Shown: in pieces, positions 1-10,958 of the stretch
Position numbering within the stretch: position 1 is the first letter of the stretch
Layout: each line of letters opens with the position of its first letter
Assembly (NCBI GenBank): GCA_029962745.1
Contig: CM057165.1
Location: forward strand, 444,990-508,989
Length of the DNA: 64,000 nucleotides
Source of the DNA: Echinometra lucunter
Lineage: Eukaryota; Echinodermata; Echinoidea; Camarodonta; Echinometridae
Direction: 5' to 3'
Notes under the pieces: model-generated
The model's input: only the letters and a program-made list of their open reading frames with translations
What the model was told of the DNA's origin: nothing
Database searches by the model: none
Translations under genes and position numbers: made by a program

Positions 1-127
1 GCTTTTGTTCTCTCTTTCTATTATTTTCTTATTTTTATCAGTCTTCTTAATCATATTTTCTTATTTTATTTTTTTTTCATTGTTGATGCAGTTTCTCCTT
101 TCTACTTATTTTCTTTATGACCCAGCA

Positions 128-245
128 TGTTTAGTAGGACCAACGGAAGAAGTCCCAGCGAGCGTCCACACTATGGGATTTCTGCAAAAGTCCCGCTTAA
201 TGGGACTTTCCCTGGAAAACAAGTCCTAGTCTGAACACAGCGTTA
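128..245. repeat. Possible truncated end of a DNA element
   Basis: A segment with repeated AAGTCCC/GGGACTT words ends in a CTAGTCTGAACACAGCGTTA sequence, the style of inverted-repeat element ends elsewhere in the window. The partner end would lie before base 1, so this is a guess. Bases 1-127 are T-rich with nothing recognisable. Confidence 0.2.
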
Positions 246-430
246 GATTAACTTATAAGAAATTTTGAGTGTTCTGCCCTCTTGAAAATATCTGCACTTC
301 TTTCATTCAGTCAGTGAATATATTCAATTCAGGAGGGGGAGGAGTTTAAAGTCTTGTATGAAATGAATGAAATGCAAATTGAGAATGAGGCTATGGGTAA
401 GGAAATAGTGTGAAAAGGGATCATGTTAAC

Positions 431-617
431 CTTTTTCAATGTTGCTTTTCCCTCTCCTTTTTATTCTCTCTTTATCTCAGTTTTCTTATACTTATATTTT
501 TCTTCATAGCTGTTTATAGCATGTAACCCTTTTTTCTTCATGTTGCTTTTCCCCTCTCCTTTTTACTCTCTCTTTACCTCAGTTTTCTTATACTTATATT
601 TTACTTCTTAGCTGTTT
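431..617. repeat. Tandem duplication, ~101-bp unit
   Basis: Two copies of a T/C-rich unit (GTTGCTTTTCC at 441 and 542; TTTTCTTATACTTATATTTT in both) in direct orientation, differing by several substitutions. Between 618 and 1236 nothing is recognised. Confidence 0.75.
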
Positions 618-1276
618 GTTTATTCCCCGGTGTCCTTCAGAGCTGAGCCTGTGACACTGATCGTTCATTATCTAGACATTATGATACATGTTCAATGAGT
701 GTTGATCTAAAGGCATATATCGTCGGTGGGGCGACAAAACCTCGTTTCTCAAAAAAATCAAATGTTCAGGAAAGTGAAAAAAACATAGTGCCAAAGCATT
801 ATAAGCAATGGGATTGCCTTTCCTTTGACATGCCGTGGTGGCTTCATTTTTTTTTGTAAGAGAGCTGGGATTTGGACAGGACATCACTTGACTGATAATC
901 TGGAGTCTAATACAAACAAGTAATTTTCACTAAAATTTGAGATACAAGGTCTTATCACCCTGATTCATGAATACATGCGAGCATGATGAATCCTATGTGT
1001 AGGAGTTGTTTGGTTGAATTAACAGGGCTATTCTGAGCTGACATTTGTTCTAATACAGAGCTTGACCTATTTCAGAATATTGAACGAATTGAAGCTCATG
1101 TTAAATAGGATTTTGAAGCCCAGTAAATCTAATAATGCTGGAAATACATGAAAATGTTTGTGGGACAGTTCTGATAAATCTGTCTTTCATTCTTCAATTG
1201 TTTCTATGCTATAGATACTACTTCTCTCAATTTCAATACTGCAATCTAACACCAAATTCCAGAGGCTACTAAACTT

Positions 1277-1526
1277 TGATTTCTGCAGAGTCAAATCTGG
1301 CTCAGAATATGGTGTCAGCTGGAAGTCAGTTCTATTCAGAGTTAAAGTAACTCATATTTCCGAATTGATTTGACTTGAATGGTGTAGTGTCAACTGAGAA
1401 TGGACCAAATTCGAGTCAAAGTAACTCCATTCTAAGTCAAATTAATTACAGAAATCTGAGTCAGTTTAGCTCCAAATAGAGTTGACTCCATTTCGAGTCA
1501 AATTTGACTTCGCAGAAATAAGAGTG
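1277..1526. mobile_element. MITE-like insertion in the left arm
   Basis: About 250 bp with ends TTTCTGCAGAGTCAAAT and, inverted, TTTCTGCGAAGTCAAAT. The interior is rich in GAGTCAA/TTGACTC words in both orientations. The uninterrupted sister sequence at 3190-3200 acts as an empty site. Confidence 0.65.
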
Positions 1527-1601
1527 TAAAATGAGAAGGATCTATTAAACAACAGTATGAACAGTATAAATATTCTAAGAATATATGACTTCTTGCCTGC
1601 T

Positions 1602-2094
1602 TAAAAGGTATTGGCTAACTTTGTGAGCAGCTGATTTAAACAATTCTCAAACTAAGATGAAACATGTGTATGAGTACTTGTATTTGTACTCAAAAACCCT
1701 GAAACCAACCATAATTTGGAATGAAAAACTGTAAGTTAGACGCAAACCGCAATTTTATTAGCTTTCGTCTCGAGAGACAATGAACTGAGAGGATCGTTTG
1801 CACGAATTAAAAAATACCGTTACCTGCCTTCCCTCGCGTGATATGCCAATACACACAGTACGGTCCGTTGAGTCATGCGCGCATGCACACTCCTTACGCC
1901 TGGTCTGTGCAACCGACCCTCGTATATTTTTCAAATGTTGGTTCACATTTCCAATATTTAAAATACTTCCTGTGGATATTATACTCTGAAACTTTCAGAC
2001 TGGTATTTTTACACTATAACCCTAATGTTTATCCCATTTTCAAGTAACAAAATGAGATTTTTGAAAATCATAACAATGTTAACCAATGTCTTTA
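1602..2094 (+). mobile_element. Family A element, copy 1
   Basis: About 493 bp, starting AAAGGTATTGGCTAAC and ending with the near inverse (GTTAACCAATGTCTTTA). Co-linear over full length with copies at 28342-28836 (opposite strand) and 44668-45163. Interior landmarks: a TGAGTACTTGTATTTGTACT segment, GTTAGACGCAAACCGC and CGACCCTCGTATATTTTTC. No coding capacity: a non-autonomous DNA transposon with probable TA target duplication. Confidence 0.85.
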
Positions 2095-2207
2095 ATGAAA
2101 ACTGATTATTATTTTTTATGTCATTAGTATATTATTTCTCTACAGTTTAGAATACCTAGTTCCTGTAGGCAACATGAAAATGTACCTGCATGCTGATTGT
2201 GTCCTGG

Positions 2208-2407
2208 AGAGCACCCCGACCAGCAAAAGGGAATAAAGAGACGTGGTCAGATATTGAGACATTATCGCAGGAATGCTGTTCAGAATTGAAAAGTGAACTG
2301 ATAACATGCCAGAATAGATTTCTAGAAGTAATCATTCATAGATTTCTTGAACTATCTCAATATTTGACCGCATGTCTCTTCGTTCCCATTTGCTGGTTAG
2401 GGCGCTC
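2208..2407. repeat. Hairpin (foldback) element
   Basis: 200-bp imperfect palindrome. ACCAGCAAAAGGGAATAAAG at 2219 pairs with its near reverse complement ending at about 2397, and the pairing continues inward through GTCAGATATTGAGA against TCTCAATATTTGAC. The rest of 2095-2722 shows nothing. Confidence 0.65.
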
Positions 2408-2726
2408 GTTCCCTTTTGCCAGGCAACTGACGAGTTATAGATTAAAAAGATAGAAAATGACCAGCAATTTTCTGAAACTTAATCGTGATCATAAAAAGTG
2501 ATAGAAATATGTTTCAATTTATTAATTTTAAAATGAAAATAAAGATTAAATGTACAACTGCCCCTAAATTTATGCTAAAGTTGTAACCTCGCGAGCATGA
2601 TTTGATATGGGTATTACACACATTTTTCATAGACCCCAGTTTGAGTTATCTGGGTTGATGCAGTGTGTGTGTGTTTATGTTATACATGTAGCTGTACATT
2701 TTGTCACATCGTAAATTTATTTTTAA

Positions 2727-3127
2727 CCCATTCGTGACAGAGGCCCACATTTTGTGGTTTGGCCTAATACCTTTTGATGCAAACCCCTAAAAATCATACC
2801 GAATACATGAGCAGAAAGAGTAAAAAATTCTACACAAACTGTGCCCATTTTGGTTGCGTCAATATTCGTTGTTTGATGCTGAAATTTTTTTAAAGGAAAA
2901 TAAGCGTTAAAATTCATAAATTGGCAATGTGATAGAAATCACCATTTTTCCCTGCAAATTGGCAACTTTTTGACTTCTCATCATAATTTCTGTCAATTTA
3001 TATTCATTTCAGATACATGACGTTTTATAAGAAAAATGTAGCATTAAAATAAAAAATGTTGGTGTTGCCAATTTGAAGAATAAAAGCTGATCAAATTAGG
3101 CTTTAAATAATTCCTGTCACGAATGGG
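2727..3127 (+). mobile_element. Family B element, copy 1 (TTAA target site)
   Basis: 401 bp bounded by terminal inverted repeats CCCATTCGTGACAG and CTGTCACGAATGGG, flanked on both sides by TTAA (2723-2726, 3128-3131). CCC-starting ends with TTAA duplication are the pattern of piggyBac-type transposons. No transposase, so a MITE. Full-length sister at 58920-59326. Confidence 0.88.
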
Positions 3128-3599
3128 TTAATTGAGTAGGCATGTAGTCGTACTCTTAGAATATTTATACTGTTCTTATATCCTTCTCATTTTAGTAGCC
3201 TCTGGAATTTGGTGTTAGATTGCAGAATTGAAATTGTTTTATATCTGTTTACTATGCTTCATGACATGTTTATACTTCACACAGTCTAATCATGATTTAT
3301 GCTCTCTGTATAATACAGTATAGCCCCATTCACACCAGAAAAAGCTCTCTCTTCCAAAAGAATGTTTTCTACTGAAGACATTCCTTTAAAAAATGTTACA
3401 TTGCCACTAAATTACACCATTTATTTATTCAGAATGAAGAGAATATATCAGGATTTTCTGCTGCTGATACTGTATGCATGATTTGTTTAAGATAGAGTAA
3501 TGATAAGTTGGTACATAGAGCTTAGCACTATTTGTTTAAAAAAGAACAAAATTCTTGTCGCTTTTTATTTTCATGTGTATGTTTTGCTTACAAGTTTGT

Positions 3600-3662
3600 A
3601 TGATGATATTATTATTATTACTATCATTATTATTATCATTGTTGTTGTTGTTATTATCATTA
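3600..3662. repeat. Trinucleotide microsatellite (ATT/ATC/GTT)
   Basis: Run of ATT, ATC and GTT triplets. Short open frames crossing it are low-complexity artefacts. The remainder of 3235-4186 has no recognised feature. Confidence 0.85.
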
Positions 3663-4186
3663 ATGATTTGGCAAATCAGGGAAAAGCAGGTAAACTGAAT
3701 TACTGTACAGAACCATAAGGGTCCCACCTTCCGACTTGCAGTACTCTTGGGGATCAATACATGCATAGCAAACAGTATCAAATAGAAAAACATTCAAAGA
3801 AATAGGTAACAAAATAGAATTGAATGAAATATCAAAAGAGAATAAAATTACTTTATACCAAATCATCGAAGATTTGATATGGGATCGTAGTTATACACAA
3901 TTTTGGATGTGCATAAACTATTTTTATGTGGTTTGTACTCTGTAGCCATTTCAGGCATACAAAAGTACATTCACTGATCTACATCCATTAGCATAGGTTA
4001 CAACAGGGCAAATGGTGACCGTGTCCTCAAACTAAAGTCAGTCATGCCCAAAACATTAATTGTGGAGGACAGGACAATTGATACTTGATGCTCTCGCATC
4101 CAGCAGATGAGGCTATCTTGAGACCTATAGCAATATTGGGTTGTTTAAATTCATTGCAGTACTGTTGGGGAACTGTTTAACATCTC

Positions 4187-4623
4187 CTGGGCCAGTATTC
4201 AATTCAATAATTGGATTAAGTAAAAATTTTACTAAGTATTTTACTTGGCTAAGAAATTTGCTTAAGTCATATTCAATTCAGTACTTTGAATTTTACTTTA
4301 GTAAGCCAACTTAAAGCCAAAATTTTTACTGATAAGCATTGTGACGTCAAATTTTCAATGCGCAATTAACATGTCGCATCAAATACGCTATGATATAATT
4401 CTGTGCAGCTCATGATGACTGCGTATAAAAACATATGCCTGCCAATCAAGGCCTCCAAAATAATTGGCTTAAGTCTCCTAGGTAGGTGTCTTAGATTTAG
4501 GGTAAAATACTCAGCCAAAATATCGAATTAAATACCAAATTTTGCTAAGTATTTTATCTAAGCAAAAAACTAAGCAAAATACTCATATTTCTGACTTAAG
4601 TATTGAATTGAATACCGGCCCAG
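4187..4623. mobile_element. MITE with 24-bp terminal inverted repeats
   Basis: 437 bp with ends CCTGGGCCAGTATTCAATTC and its inverse with one mismatch (GAATTGAATACCGGCCCAGG). Subterminal AAGTATTTTACTTAG-like words recur in both orientations. No clear target duplication. From 4624 to 5797 only a C15 run at about 4899 stands out. Confidence 0.85.
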
Positions 4624-5797
4624 GTCAGTAGTTCTAGTTGTATTTGTTTAGTTTATTTGATTGAGAATTGAATCTCAGTGAAACATTGTTCATTGAGATG
4701 TTTAGTATTCTGGTGATGCAGCATTGAATGGGACTCCTGTTATTCGAAAGCTAGATGTATTGTACATGACATGAATGCAAAAAATATATTGTACATTTAT
4801 ACAATTTTCATATAAACAGAGGGAGATTGCAGCCAGTGTACCTTTAAGTCAGTATACTTTTTATGTCTGAAAATGCTCAGCATAATATGTTATAGGCACC
4901 CCCCCCCCCCCCCTTTGGTGGAGTTTTCTCCTATTTTGCTTGTTGTCGACACCTGAAAAAAGCTGAGGACCCTTATTTTCTTTCTTTTTTAAAAAAATTG
5001 CTAGTTAGTGATTTTATTTTTTGTGCCTTCAGCCCTTCTTTTGAAAAATCTTGGATCTGCTGCTGAATTTTGTTCAACTGCATAGCAGTATCAGAGAAAG
5101 AAAGTCAGGGCAACAGTGAGCGATTTAGTTCCGGAGCTCCAGTGTAAGAAATCAATAAAATCTATAAAAAATGATGAAAGGTAATCTGTTGTTATCAATA
5201 TTAAATCAAAAAGGAGGTCCTGATAACAAAAGAGCATCTTTTCAGACTGAGCACTAACGTTTTCTGTTGCATACATGTATTAACAGTTACAATGTGTGCT
5301 ATTCATAGTATAAATTACTTGATTATCTCTTTATAGAAAGACATTCGGAAAAGAGGGACCTTTGGAAAGGAAAGACCTTTGGAGAAATTGTTCATTGAAC
5401 TTGCTTTTCCTCAAAAGCATCTTTCACTGGTGTGTGTGTACCTGGGGAACATCGCTCATTGAAAATGCGCTGAATAATGCATTTAACATTCACTTTGCAC
5501 ATCTTCATGACACAGCGCATGCATTATCCATCAAGTTTTCTTCTCAGTCAATACCCTGCACTGGCATGGCGCGTTTCTCATAAGAAGGATGTGTTTTGCA
5601 CATGGAATTGGTAGTATAAACATATTCTTGGTGTACCTGTAAATATGCATCAGTAGGCCTTTGTAACAGTGGATGTGTTGGAATATTTTAAAGGGGTCGC
5701 TCAGAAGTAGCTATGGAATTCGTGGTCTCCGCAAATGTTTCAGTATTTTCTTTGAAGTATGATTTTTCGTGTGCATGTAATGCTATCAATATCAACG

Positions 5798-6085
5798 TGG
5801 AGGTGTCATGGTGTAGTGGTTCTGTCACTTGACTCTTAATCAAAGGGTTGAGGGTTCGAATCCCGGCCTGGCACTAACGTCTTTTGGCAAGACATTAATC
5901 CACATTTGCCACTCTCCACCCAGGTGTATAAGTGGTCACCTGGTAGGAAGAAATTCCTGTTAGCACCTTGCATAGCAGCTCCTTCAGCCGGGGTAATAAT
6001 ATTAACTTTGTAGAGCGCGGTAGAGTATATGCATATAGTAGCTGCGCTATATAAATGGACCATATTATTATTATTATTATTAATA
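5798..6085 (+). mobile_element. tRNA-derived SINE, copy 1
   Basis: The head 5803-5874 resembles a tRNA gene with an A box (TGGTGTAGTGGTTC) and B box (GGTTCGAATCC) plus a weak acceptor stem, so it carries an internal RNA polymerase III promoter. A body containing CTTTTGGCAAGACATTAATC follows, and the tail is AGCTGCGCTATATAAATGGA then an (ATT)n run. The tail matches the end of the decayed retrotransposon at 28300-28330 and resembles that of the element at 57594-58562, the usual arrangement when a SINE borrows its partner LINE's 3' end. Confidence 0.85.
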
Positions 6086-6582
6086 TACTCATCATCATCC
6101 CAGACAAAAATGACTGCTTATTGATATGATACATATTATGATAACTTTTTGTTTCAGATTCGGAATGATATTGCGCCCAGTATTCATTCATTCACTTGTC
6201 AAGACAGTTCATTGTCGTGAGACATTGTGTACACTCTACATGTTTTTAGATTGTAAATTATTTTGAAGATAATCAAATATTCATCAGAAGCATTATACTG
6301 TTACTAACACAACTTCTAATGCCGGCCTGCCTTGAAGATTTTTTGCAATGAAAAAAATTATAGAGCACTGGATTGCCATATTTCTCAGTGCTCTGATTGA
6401 TATTTGCACTTTTAATAAGTGATGTGAGGGGATCTGTTTACCCAGAGCCGGTTTCACAGTACAACGACTTTTGATCCTGAATACCCTATCATCACATAAC
6501 AAGCAGTCTAAATTAAGAGCTCAGCATACAGCAGTGGAAAGATGAAGTTGGAGATGCTTATGTACAGTGGAGAATGGTGAAG

Positions 6583-6865
6583 AGTGCCCTCTTGTGTTGA
6601 TATGCTATATAGTTCTCTTTCTGCTACACAATGTCCTGTGTATCCAGGAAAGTAATTACTAAGTAAATTTTGTCTGAGAGAAGGTACCAGATAGCCATCT
6701 GAAAATCACCAAGTCAAATCATGTACAGCGCCCTCTTGTATTAATATGATATATAGTTCTGTCTCTCCTGCTAGACACTGTTGGACGTACGTGCATAATT
6801 GTCATTCCTTTGTAGCTTTTCCTGAGCAAAGTGGAATAATGAATAGTGCCCTCTTGTGGCCATGG
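6583..6865. repeat. Degenerate tandem duplication, ~137-bp unit
   Basis: GCCCTCTTGT followed by a TATGCTATATAGTTCT-like stretch at 6591 and 6731, with a third GTGCCCTCTTGTGGCC start at 6846. Nothing else is recognised between 6086 and 7331. Confidence 0.55.
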
Positions 6866-7331
6866 CTTGTAGAGGGCCAATTGTCAGTGTTTTGGTCATG
6901 TGACTGAATGGAGATAAGCATAGCATTTGAACAAAGTGATTCTACATACTCTGATCAACATTCACCATATTTTTCTGGATTTGTCAAATTCTGAAATCAT
7001 ATTTTTCATTAATTTCTTCAATAAATAATGTAAAATTTCATTATCCTTAGGCATTTTCATTACAAAAGAAGAAATAGAGATTCAGTTACTAGGCTCATGG
7101 TGATAGTGATATGCTACACAGACATCAGACAAACAACATGGTGTACTTTCTATTTGAACAGGCTTTCAGCTAAACACTCGTATTCTCCTCAAATTCTAAG
7201 TCATTCCTATTAAGTGACTTAGAGAAGCTGAAAGATAAGATTCTGACAATGAAGAATCAAGGAACTGCATGACTAGAAAATGGGAAAAGAGCAGGGATAG
7301 AAAGATGAAGAAAGATGACTGGTAAATATTG

Positions 7332-7919
7332 TAAACCTATTCATAACAGGAATTCTTCGAAGACTTATTTGATCAGCTTTTCTTCTTTAAATTGGCAACA
7401 CCATTATATTTCTTTTATTATTACATTTCATTTCGTTTATTTTCCATTTCCAACATAATATAAACAGAATACAAAGTATAGCATTGTACAAAGTAAAACA
7501 ATGAAACTTAACAGTTGATTCATAAATATAAATAGTTCACCGTGTAAAAGAGCCTGAAAAAAAGGTTGGTAATGGAGGGGACTGCTGAAAAGCTGAGCTT
7601 GTAGATTGCAGCCCCCTACTCTAAAAGAAAATATTTATCTGAATTGACAGAAAGTACATGTACATTTATGTTGGGAAATTAAAAAGTTGCCAATTTGCAT
7701 GGAAAACAGTGATTCTGAACTTCCTATCAAATTGCCAATTTACGGATTTTGGTGCTTGTTTTCCTGTGAAAAAAATCAGTATCAAAAGACAAAGTAACCA
7801 AAACAGGCACAGTATGTGTAGAATTGTTTCCTTGTTCAGCTCATGTGTTTGGTATGTTTTAGGGCTCTGCATGAAAAGTTATTAGGCCAAAGCACACAAT
7901 GTTTGCCCTCTTACCATTA
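7332..7919 (-). mobile_element. Family B element, copy 3, interrupted
   Basis: Both halves of family B are present (TTTGATCAGCTTTTCTTCTT with AAATTGGCAACACC on the left; GGCACAGTATGTGTAGAATT and TTATTAGGCCAAA on the right), reverse to copy 1. The ends have decayed. The interior is broken by about 200 bp at 7427-7626. Confidence 0.75.
7427..7626. mobile_element. Insertion inside family B copy 3
   Basis: Sequence absent from other B copies. It starts with T-rich TTCGTTTATTTTCC and ends with GCAGCCCCCTACTC, like the reverse complement of a retrotransposon 3' end, but identity is unproven. From 7920 to 8372 nothing is recognised. Confidence 0.45.
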
Positions 7920-8372
7920 GTTTGCTTCTTCCTAATGATGCCTCAAGAAATTAAGATTATTTAATGACCCAATTATTTATACAAGTTCCTGAACATGTTC
8001 TGCTTGTAATCATGTCCAGCTGTTTTCAAGAAAATGTTATATCATGTAGTAAGTACTTGTGCATCATGTATATTATACTTATTGATATTTGATTATGCAC
8101 TCAGGTCTACGGAAAATCACCATTGTTATAATTTTGTTCTACATGTAATATTTCATTCATTTTATGTTATGCACTGCAGTATTATGTTAATATGATTGAA
8201 AGCAGCCAATGAATTTTAATCTGAATGTGGACCTCCTGTAGGAATGAGTTAAAGATCTCTTTATATGTTTCCTTGGAGATGTCCATACCCCATTTTAGTC
8301 AGAATTGAATAGATCAAAAGGATGTGTATCTAGAGTTAGTCATATCAGTCAGAAGTTGAAACTAACAAGACC

Positions 8373-8600
8373 GGGGGGGGGGGGGGGTTGTTGTTTCACA
8401 AAGAGTTAAGTTTGACTTAGAGTCGTGCTTAAGCACCAATGCGCATCTGGTATTTAACACATAATCTCATCGATAGACTTCCAGTAGTGCGTGTCCCCTG
8501 AGCATGATCTGACCAATGGGTTGATGCGTAATATAGAGCACGCAAGTAGGAATTTAAGTGCGACTTTAGTCAAACTTAGATCTTTGTGAAACACCCCCCC
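8373..8600. mobile_element. Inverted-repeat element F
   Basis: Starts with a G16 run then TTTCACAAAGAGTTAAGTTT; ends with AAACTTAGATCTTTGTGAAA and a run of C. About 228 bp, no coding capacity. Confidence 0.75.
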
Positions 8601-8601
8601 T

Positions 8602-8755
8602 GAAATATAGCCGCTATAAAGGCTTGTTCAGATATTCGATGGCAAGAGACATATTTTTTTGCCTCCTGGCAGCAAAAAGCTGTGGACAAGTCAAATTCTT
8701 ACAAATCAAATTTGCTGCATCATATTTGAACAAGCCTTTATAGTGGTTATATTTC
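8602..8755. mobile_element. Inverted-repeat element G
   Basis: Arms of about 30 bp: AGCCGCTATAAAGGCTTGTT at 8609 and its inverse with two changes ending near 8745. Interior words (GCTGTGGACAAGTCAAATTC) recur at 9380-9410, 14845-14870 and, loosely, in the element at 22607-22953. Confidence 0.75.
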
Positions 8756-8758
8756 TGG

Positions 8759-9226
8759 GCACCGTTTTATGAAAGTTGTCAGCACTGACAAGTTGTCATT
8801 CTCTGACAATAGGGAGCTTTCGCAAACACGACGGGAACGTCCCTATAGGACGCAGCAGCAATAGGAGATGCGGCCCCGTCATACAATGTTTTGGAACTTT
8901 CGCTCTCCGTTCGGTGATACTGGGATGCTGCTCATGTATATACCTTACGCACTAATGCTTGATAACCAGCTCTGTCCTCCACCGAGAACGGACGTTATTT
9001 TGGCTGAGAACCGTTCTCGATTTTAGCACGACAGAGAGTTTGGGGGAGTTGAGTATGCGCAGTGCAAATTGTGCATTAACGTTCCCGTCGTGTTTGCAAA
9101 AGCTCCCTATTTACCATAGTAACAGTCAGTGACCAATGCTTCTCAGCCAATCAAAACCAAGGATTTTACTAAAATTGTCAGAGAATGACAACTTGTCAGT
9201 GCTGACAACTTTCATGAAACGGTGCG
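8759..9226. mobile_element. Inverted-repeat element H, split by element I
   Basis: Arms of about 50 bp pair GCACCGTTTTATGAAAGTTG with CAACTTTCATGAAACGGTGC, and onward through TGTCAGCACTGACAAG. The element is interrupted at 8811-9108. Without the insert it is about 170 bp and clearly related to the neighbour at 9229-9367 (shared CAGCCAATCA core). Confidence 0.85.
8811..9108. mobile_element. Inverted-repeat element I, nested in H
   Basis: About 298 bp with ends GGGAGCTTTCGCAAACACGA and the near inverse TCGTGTTTGCAAAAGCTCCC, flanked by TA on each side. Moderately CpG-rich interior. It lies inside H, so it arrived later. Confidence 0.85.
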
Positions 9227-9228
9227 CA

Positions 9229-9367
9229 GGGGAACGTTTCATGAAGAGTCTTGTCGGTAATTTTCACTTACTAATTTGCTCTCAGCCAATCAGATGCGAG
9301 GATTTTCAGTAGCTTATAACAGTTGTCAGTGAAAATCATTGACAAAACTCTTTATGAAACGCTCCCC
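9229..9367. mobile_element. Inverted-repeat element J
   Basis: 139 bp with ends GGGAACGTTTCATGAAGAGT and near inverse (ACTCTTTATGAAACGCTCCC). Same family as H. Confidence 0.8.
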
Positions 9368-9368
9368 G

Positions 9369-9592
9369 TCTTCATGGTGGCAGAAAGCTGTGGATCAATC
9401 ATATTCTTACAAAGTTAGTGCAAAATATGAGTTTGTCTGTGCAAATTTTAGCAAAACTCTCTTTTATTTGAGCGTTGACATGTTAATGCGCATTCATTGA
9501 CATAAGTGACACTGTTTACCATGCCATATGTGCGCACTACAAAACCTGCAGGGTTTCACTTCTTCATTTTTTAACAAGCCTTATAGGCTGAT
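9369..9592. mobile_element. Partial element of the G family
   Basis: Carries GGCAGAAAGCTGTGGAT, ATTCTTACAAAGTTAG and GACATGTTAATGCGCATTCA, as do 14727-15052 and 22607-22953, and ends AACAAGCCTTATAGG like the right end of G. Its left end is obscured by H and J. Confidence 0.55.
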
Positions 9593-10888
9593 AGTAATTC
9601 CAAACTTGTTTTGCAACACATGGTGAAAAACACTCTATATGCAGGTGACTGTAATAAGATGTCCTTTATGGTGAGGTGATCACTATAAAGATTTCATTTT
9701 AGTTGTATTCATTTTCAGTACTTTCACATCTTCAGTAGATCCAGTGTTTATTTTCCAGTGCACATCACATTTATGATTGGAAATCGTACATGGTTTTTGA
9801 TTGGGGATTTAAAGTATTTCAAGTTTTGGGCAAAATCTCTGATAAACATGGATTAAGAGACGGGGTGGGGGGAGCACATGTCTCTGTATTTCTTAAATGA
9901 ATTCCATCTGGTTTTACTGGGCTTTCAATTTATATGACATAATTGCTCAGAATCAGATGATGAAAGCTGAAATTTTTCCATTTGTGGAGACGAGCTTTTT
10001 AAAGCTATGTCCATCCTTATCCTTATTTTAAAAATGTCCTTATATATGTTGTCTTTAAAAAAAACTACTATAAAGGTCTCATGGGCTTGTATGTAGTTAG
10101 AATGGTATACAGTCAGATTCGTGTATATTTTTAATTCTGATTATCTTCAAATGAATACGTTAAAAGGCATGTGTGACTTGTAAACTTTTTAAAAAGTAGA
10201 TGGATAAATACCCCTTAATTGCTGTAAAACTCTCGGCAAATAGCATGTAAGGAAATGCCAGTGTAAAGTCATTTCACTATTTTACTGTACTCAATGAATA
10301 TGCCAGCTCCACTGTCATCACATGAACTTGTTTGTATTTGCCTCGAGGCAATTCATTTATCTGAATGTTTCAGCCCTCTTCTTAAATCACTCGTTCCGTG
10401 CCCCATGAAATTGTTATTGAAGCCAACAATATCATGGTTTCTATTTCTTCATAGACTTCTAGGCAGGTTGAAAGGTCAATCAGACCAATACGTGCTTGGA
10501 TTGACAGACTAAAGACTAGTGCAGCCTGATTGGCGATGGAATGGGGGAAAATTAGAACACAGCAGTTTAGGCATACCTTCTTAGTAAGACAGGCAGTTCA
10601 TTGTTTTCAAAGAGCATAGCTTGCATAGCAGGGCAGAACGGGCCTCGCATGAGAACTTGGATTCAAGCGCATTCCCTGTGTCACGCTGAATGCAAGCAGT
10701 TTTATGCGTTAGCCCCGCAGGGGACTAGGGGGTCAAGCATATTCTTGGAGATATAGTATGTGCGTATGTGTACATACATAGTGAACAACAGTTGCCTTCT
10801 GTTGTATCTGATGGGACTCTGTCTCTGTTTGGACTGAGGGAAGAAGGCCCAGCCCTAGCCTTGGGAGAGCCCTCTAGGATTACCCAGC
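9593..10888. other. Upstream flank of candidate exon a
   Basis: No repeat family or gene recognised. The last ~250 bp are somewhat GC-richer and could hold a promoter and 5' UTR, but no core element is assigned. Confidence 0.3.
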
Positions 10889-10958
10889 ATGCCCGAGTAC
10901 GAGATGACGTCCGTCAAACGAGATGCTTCGGACGAGCAAGACTTCATCATTGTCGGAG
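10889..10958 (+). CDS. STOM: Stomatin candidate first coding exon a
   Basis: ATG at 10889 opens 23 codons beginning MPEYEMTSVK and ending DFIIVG, then a single G before the donor GT at 10959 (ggaG|gtataa). The phase-1 end matches the acceptor of the exon at 26725, where the split codon becomes GCT (Ala). The encoded segment is acidic and polar, as expected for the variable cytoplasmic N-terminus of stomatins, which precedes the membrane hairpin. No in-frame stop occurs between the ATG and the donor. The local sequence is richer in CpG than its surroundings, which would fit a promoter-proximal exon. No TATA box could be assigned. Transcript evidence is not visible from sequence; the call rests on phase, donor and resemblance to the two other candidates. 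Confidence 0.62.

Larger units (their letters stand above)
1237..3234. repeat. 2-kb inverted repeat pair carrying several elements
   Basis: The right arm 3150-3234 (through CTCTGGAATTTGGTGTTAGA) is the reverse complement of 1237-1275 joined to 1527-1590. The left arm is interrupted at 1277-1526 by another element that the right arm lacks. Between the arms lie a family A element, a hairpin element (2208-2407) and a family B element. It is either a large old foldback transposon or an inverted duplication. Confidence 0.7.

Noticed and set aside
5803..5874. tRNA gene
   Set aside because: Good A and B boxes but imperfect cloverleaf, and the same head recurs at 53254 within a longer repeat; it is a SINE.
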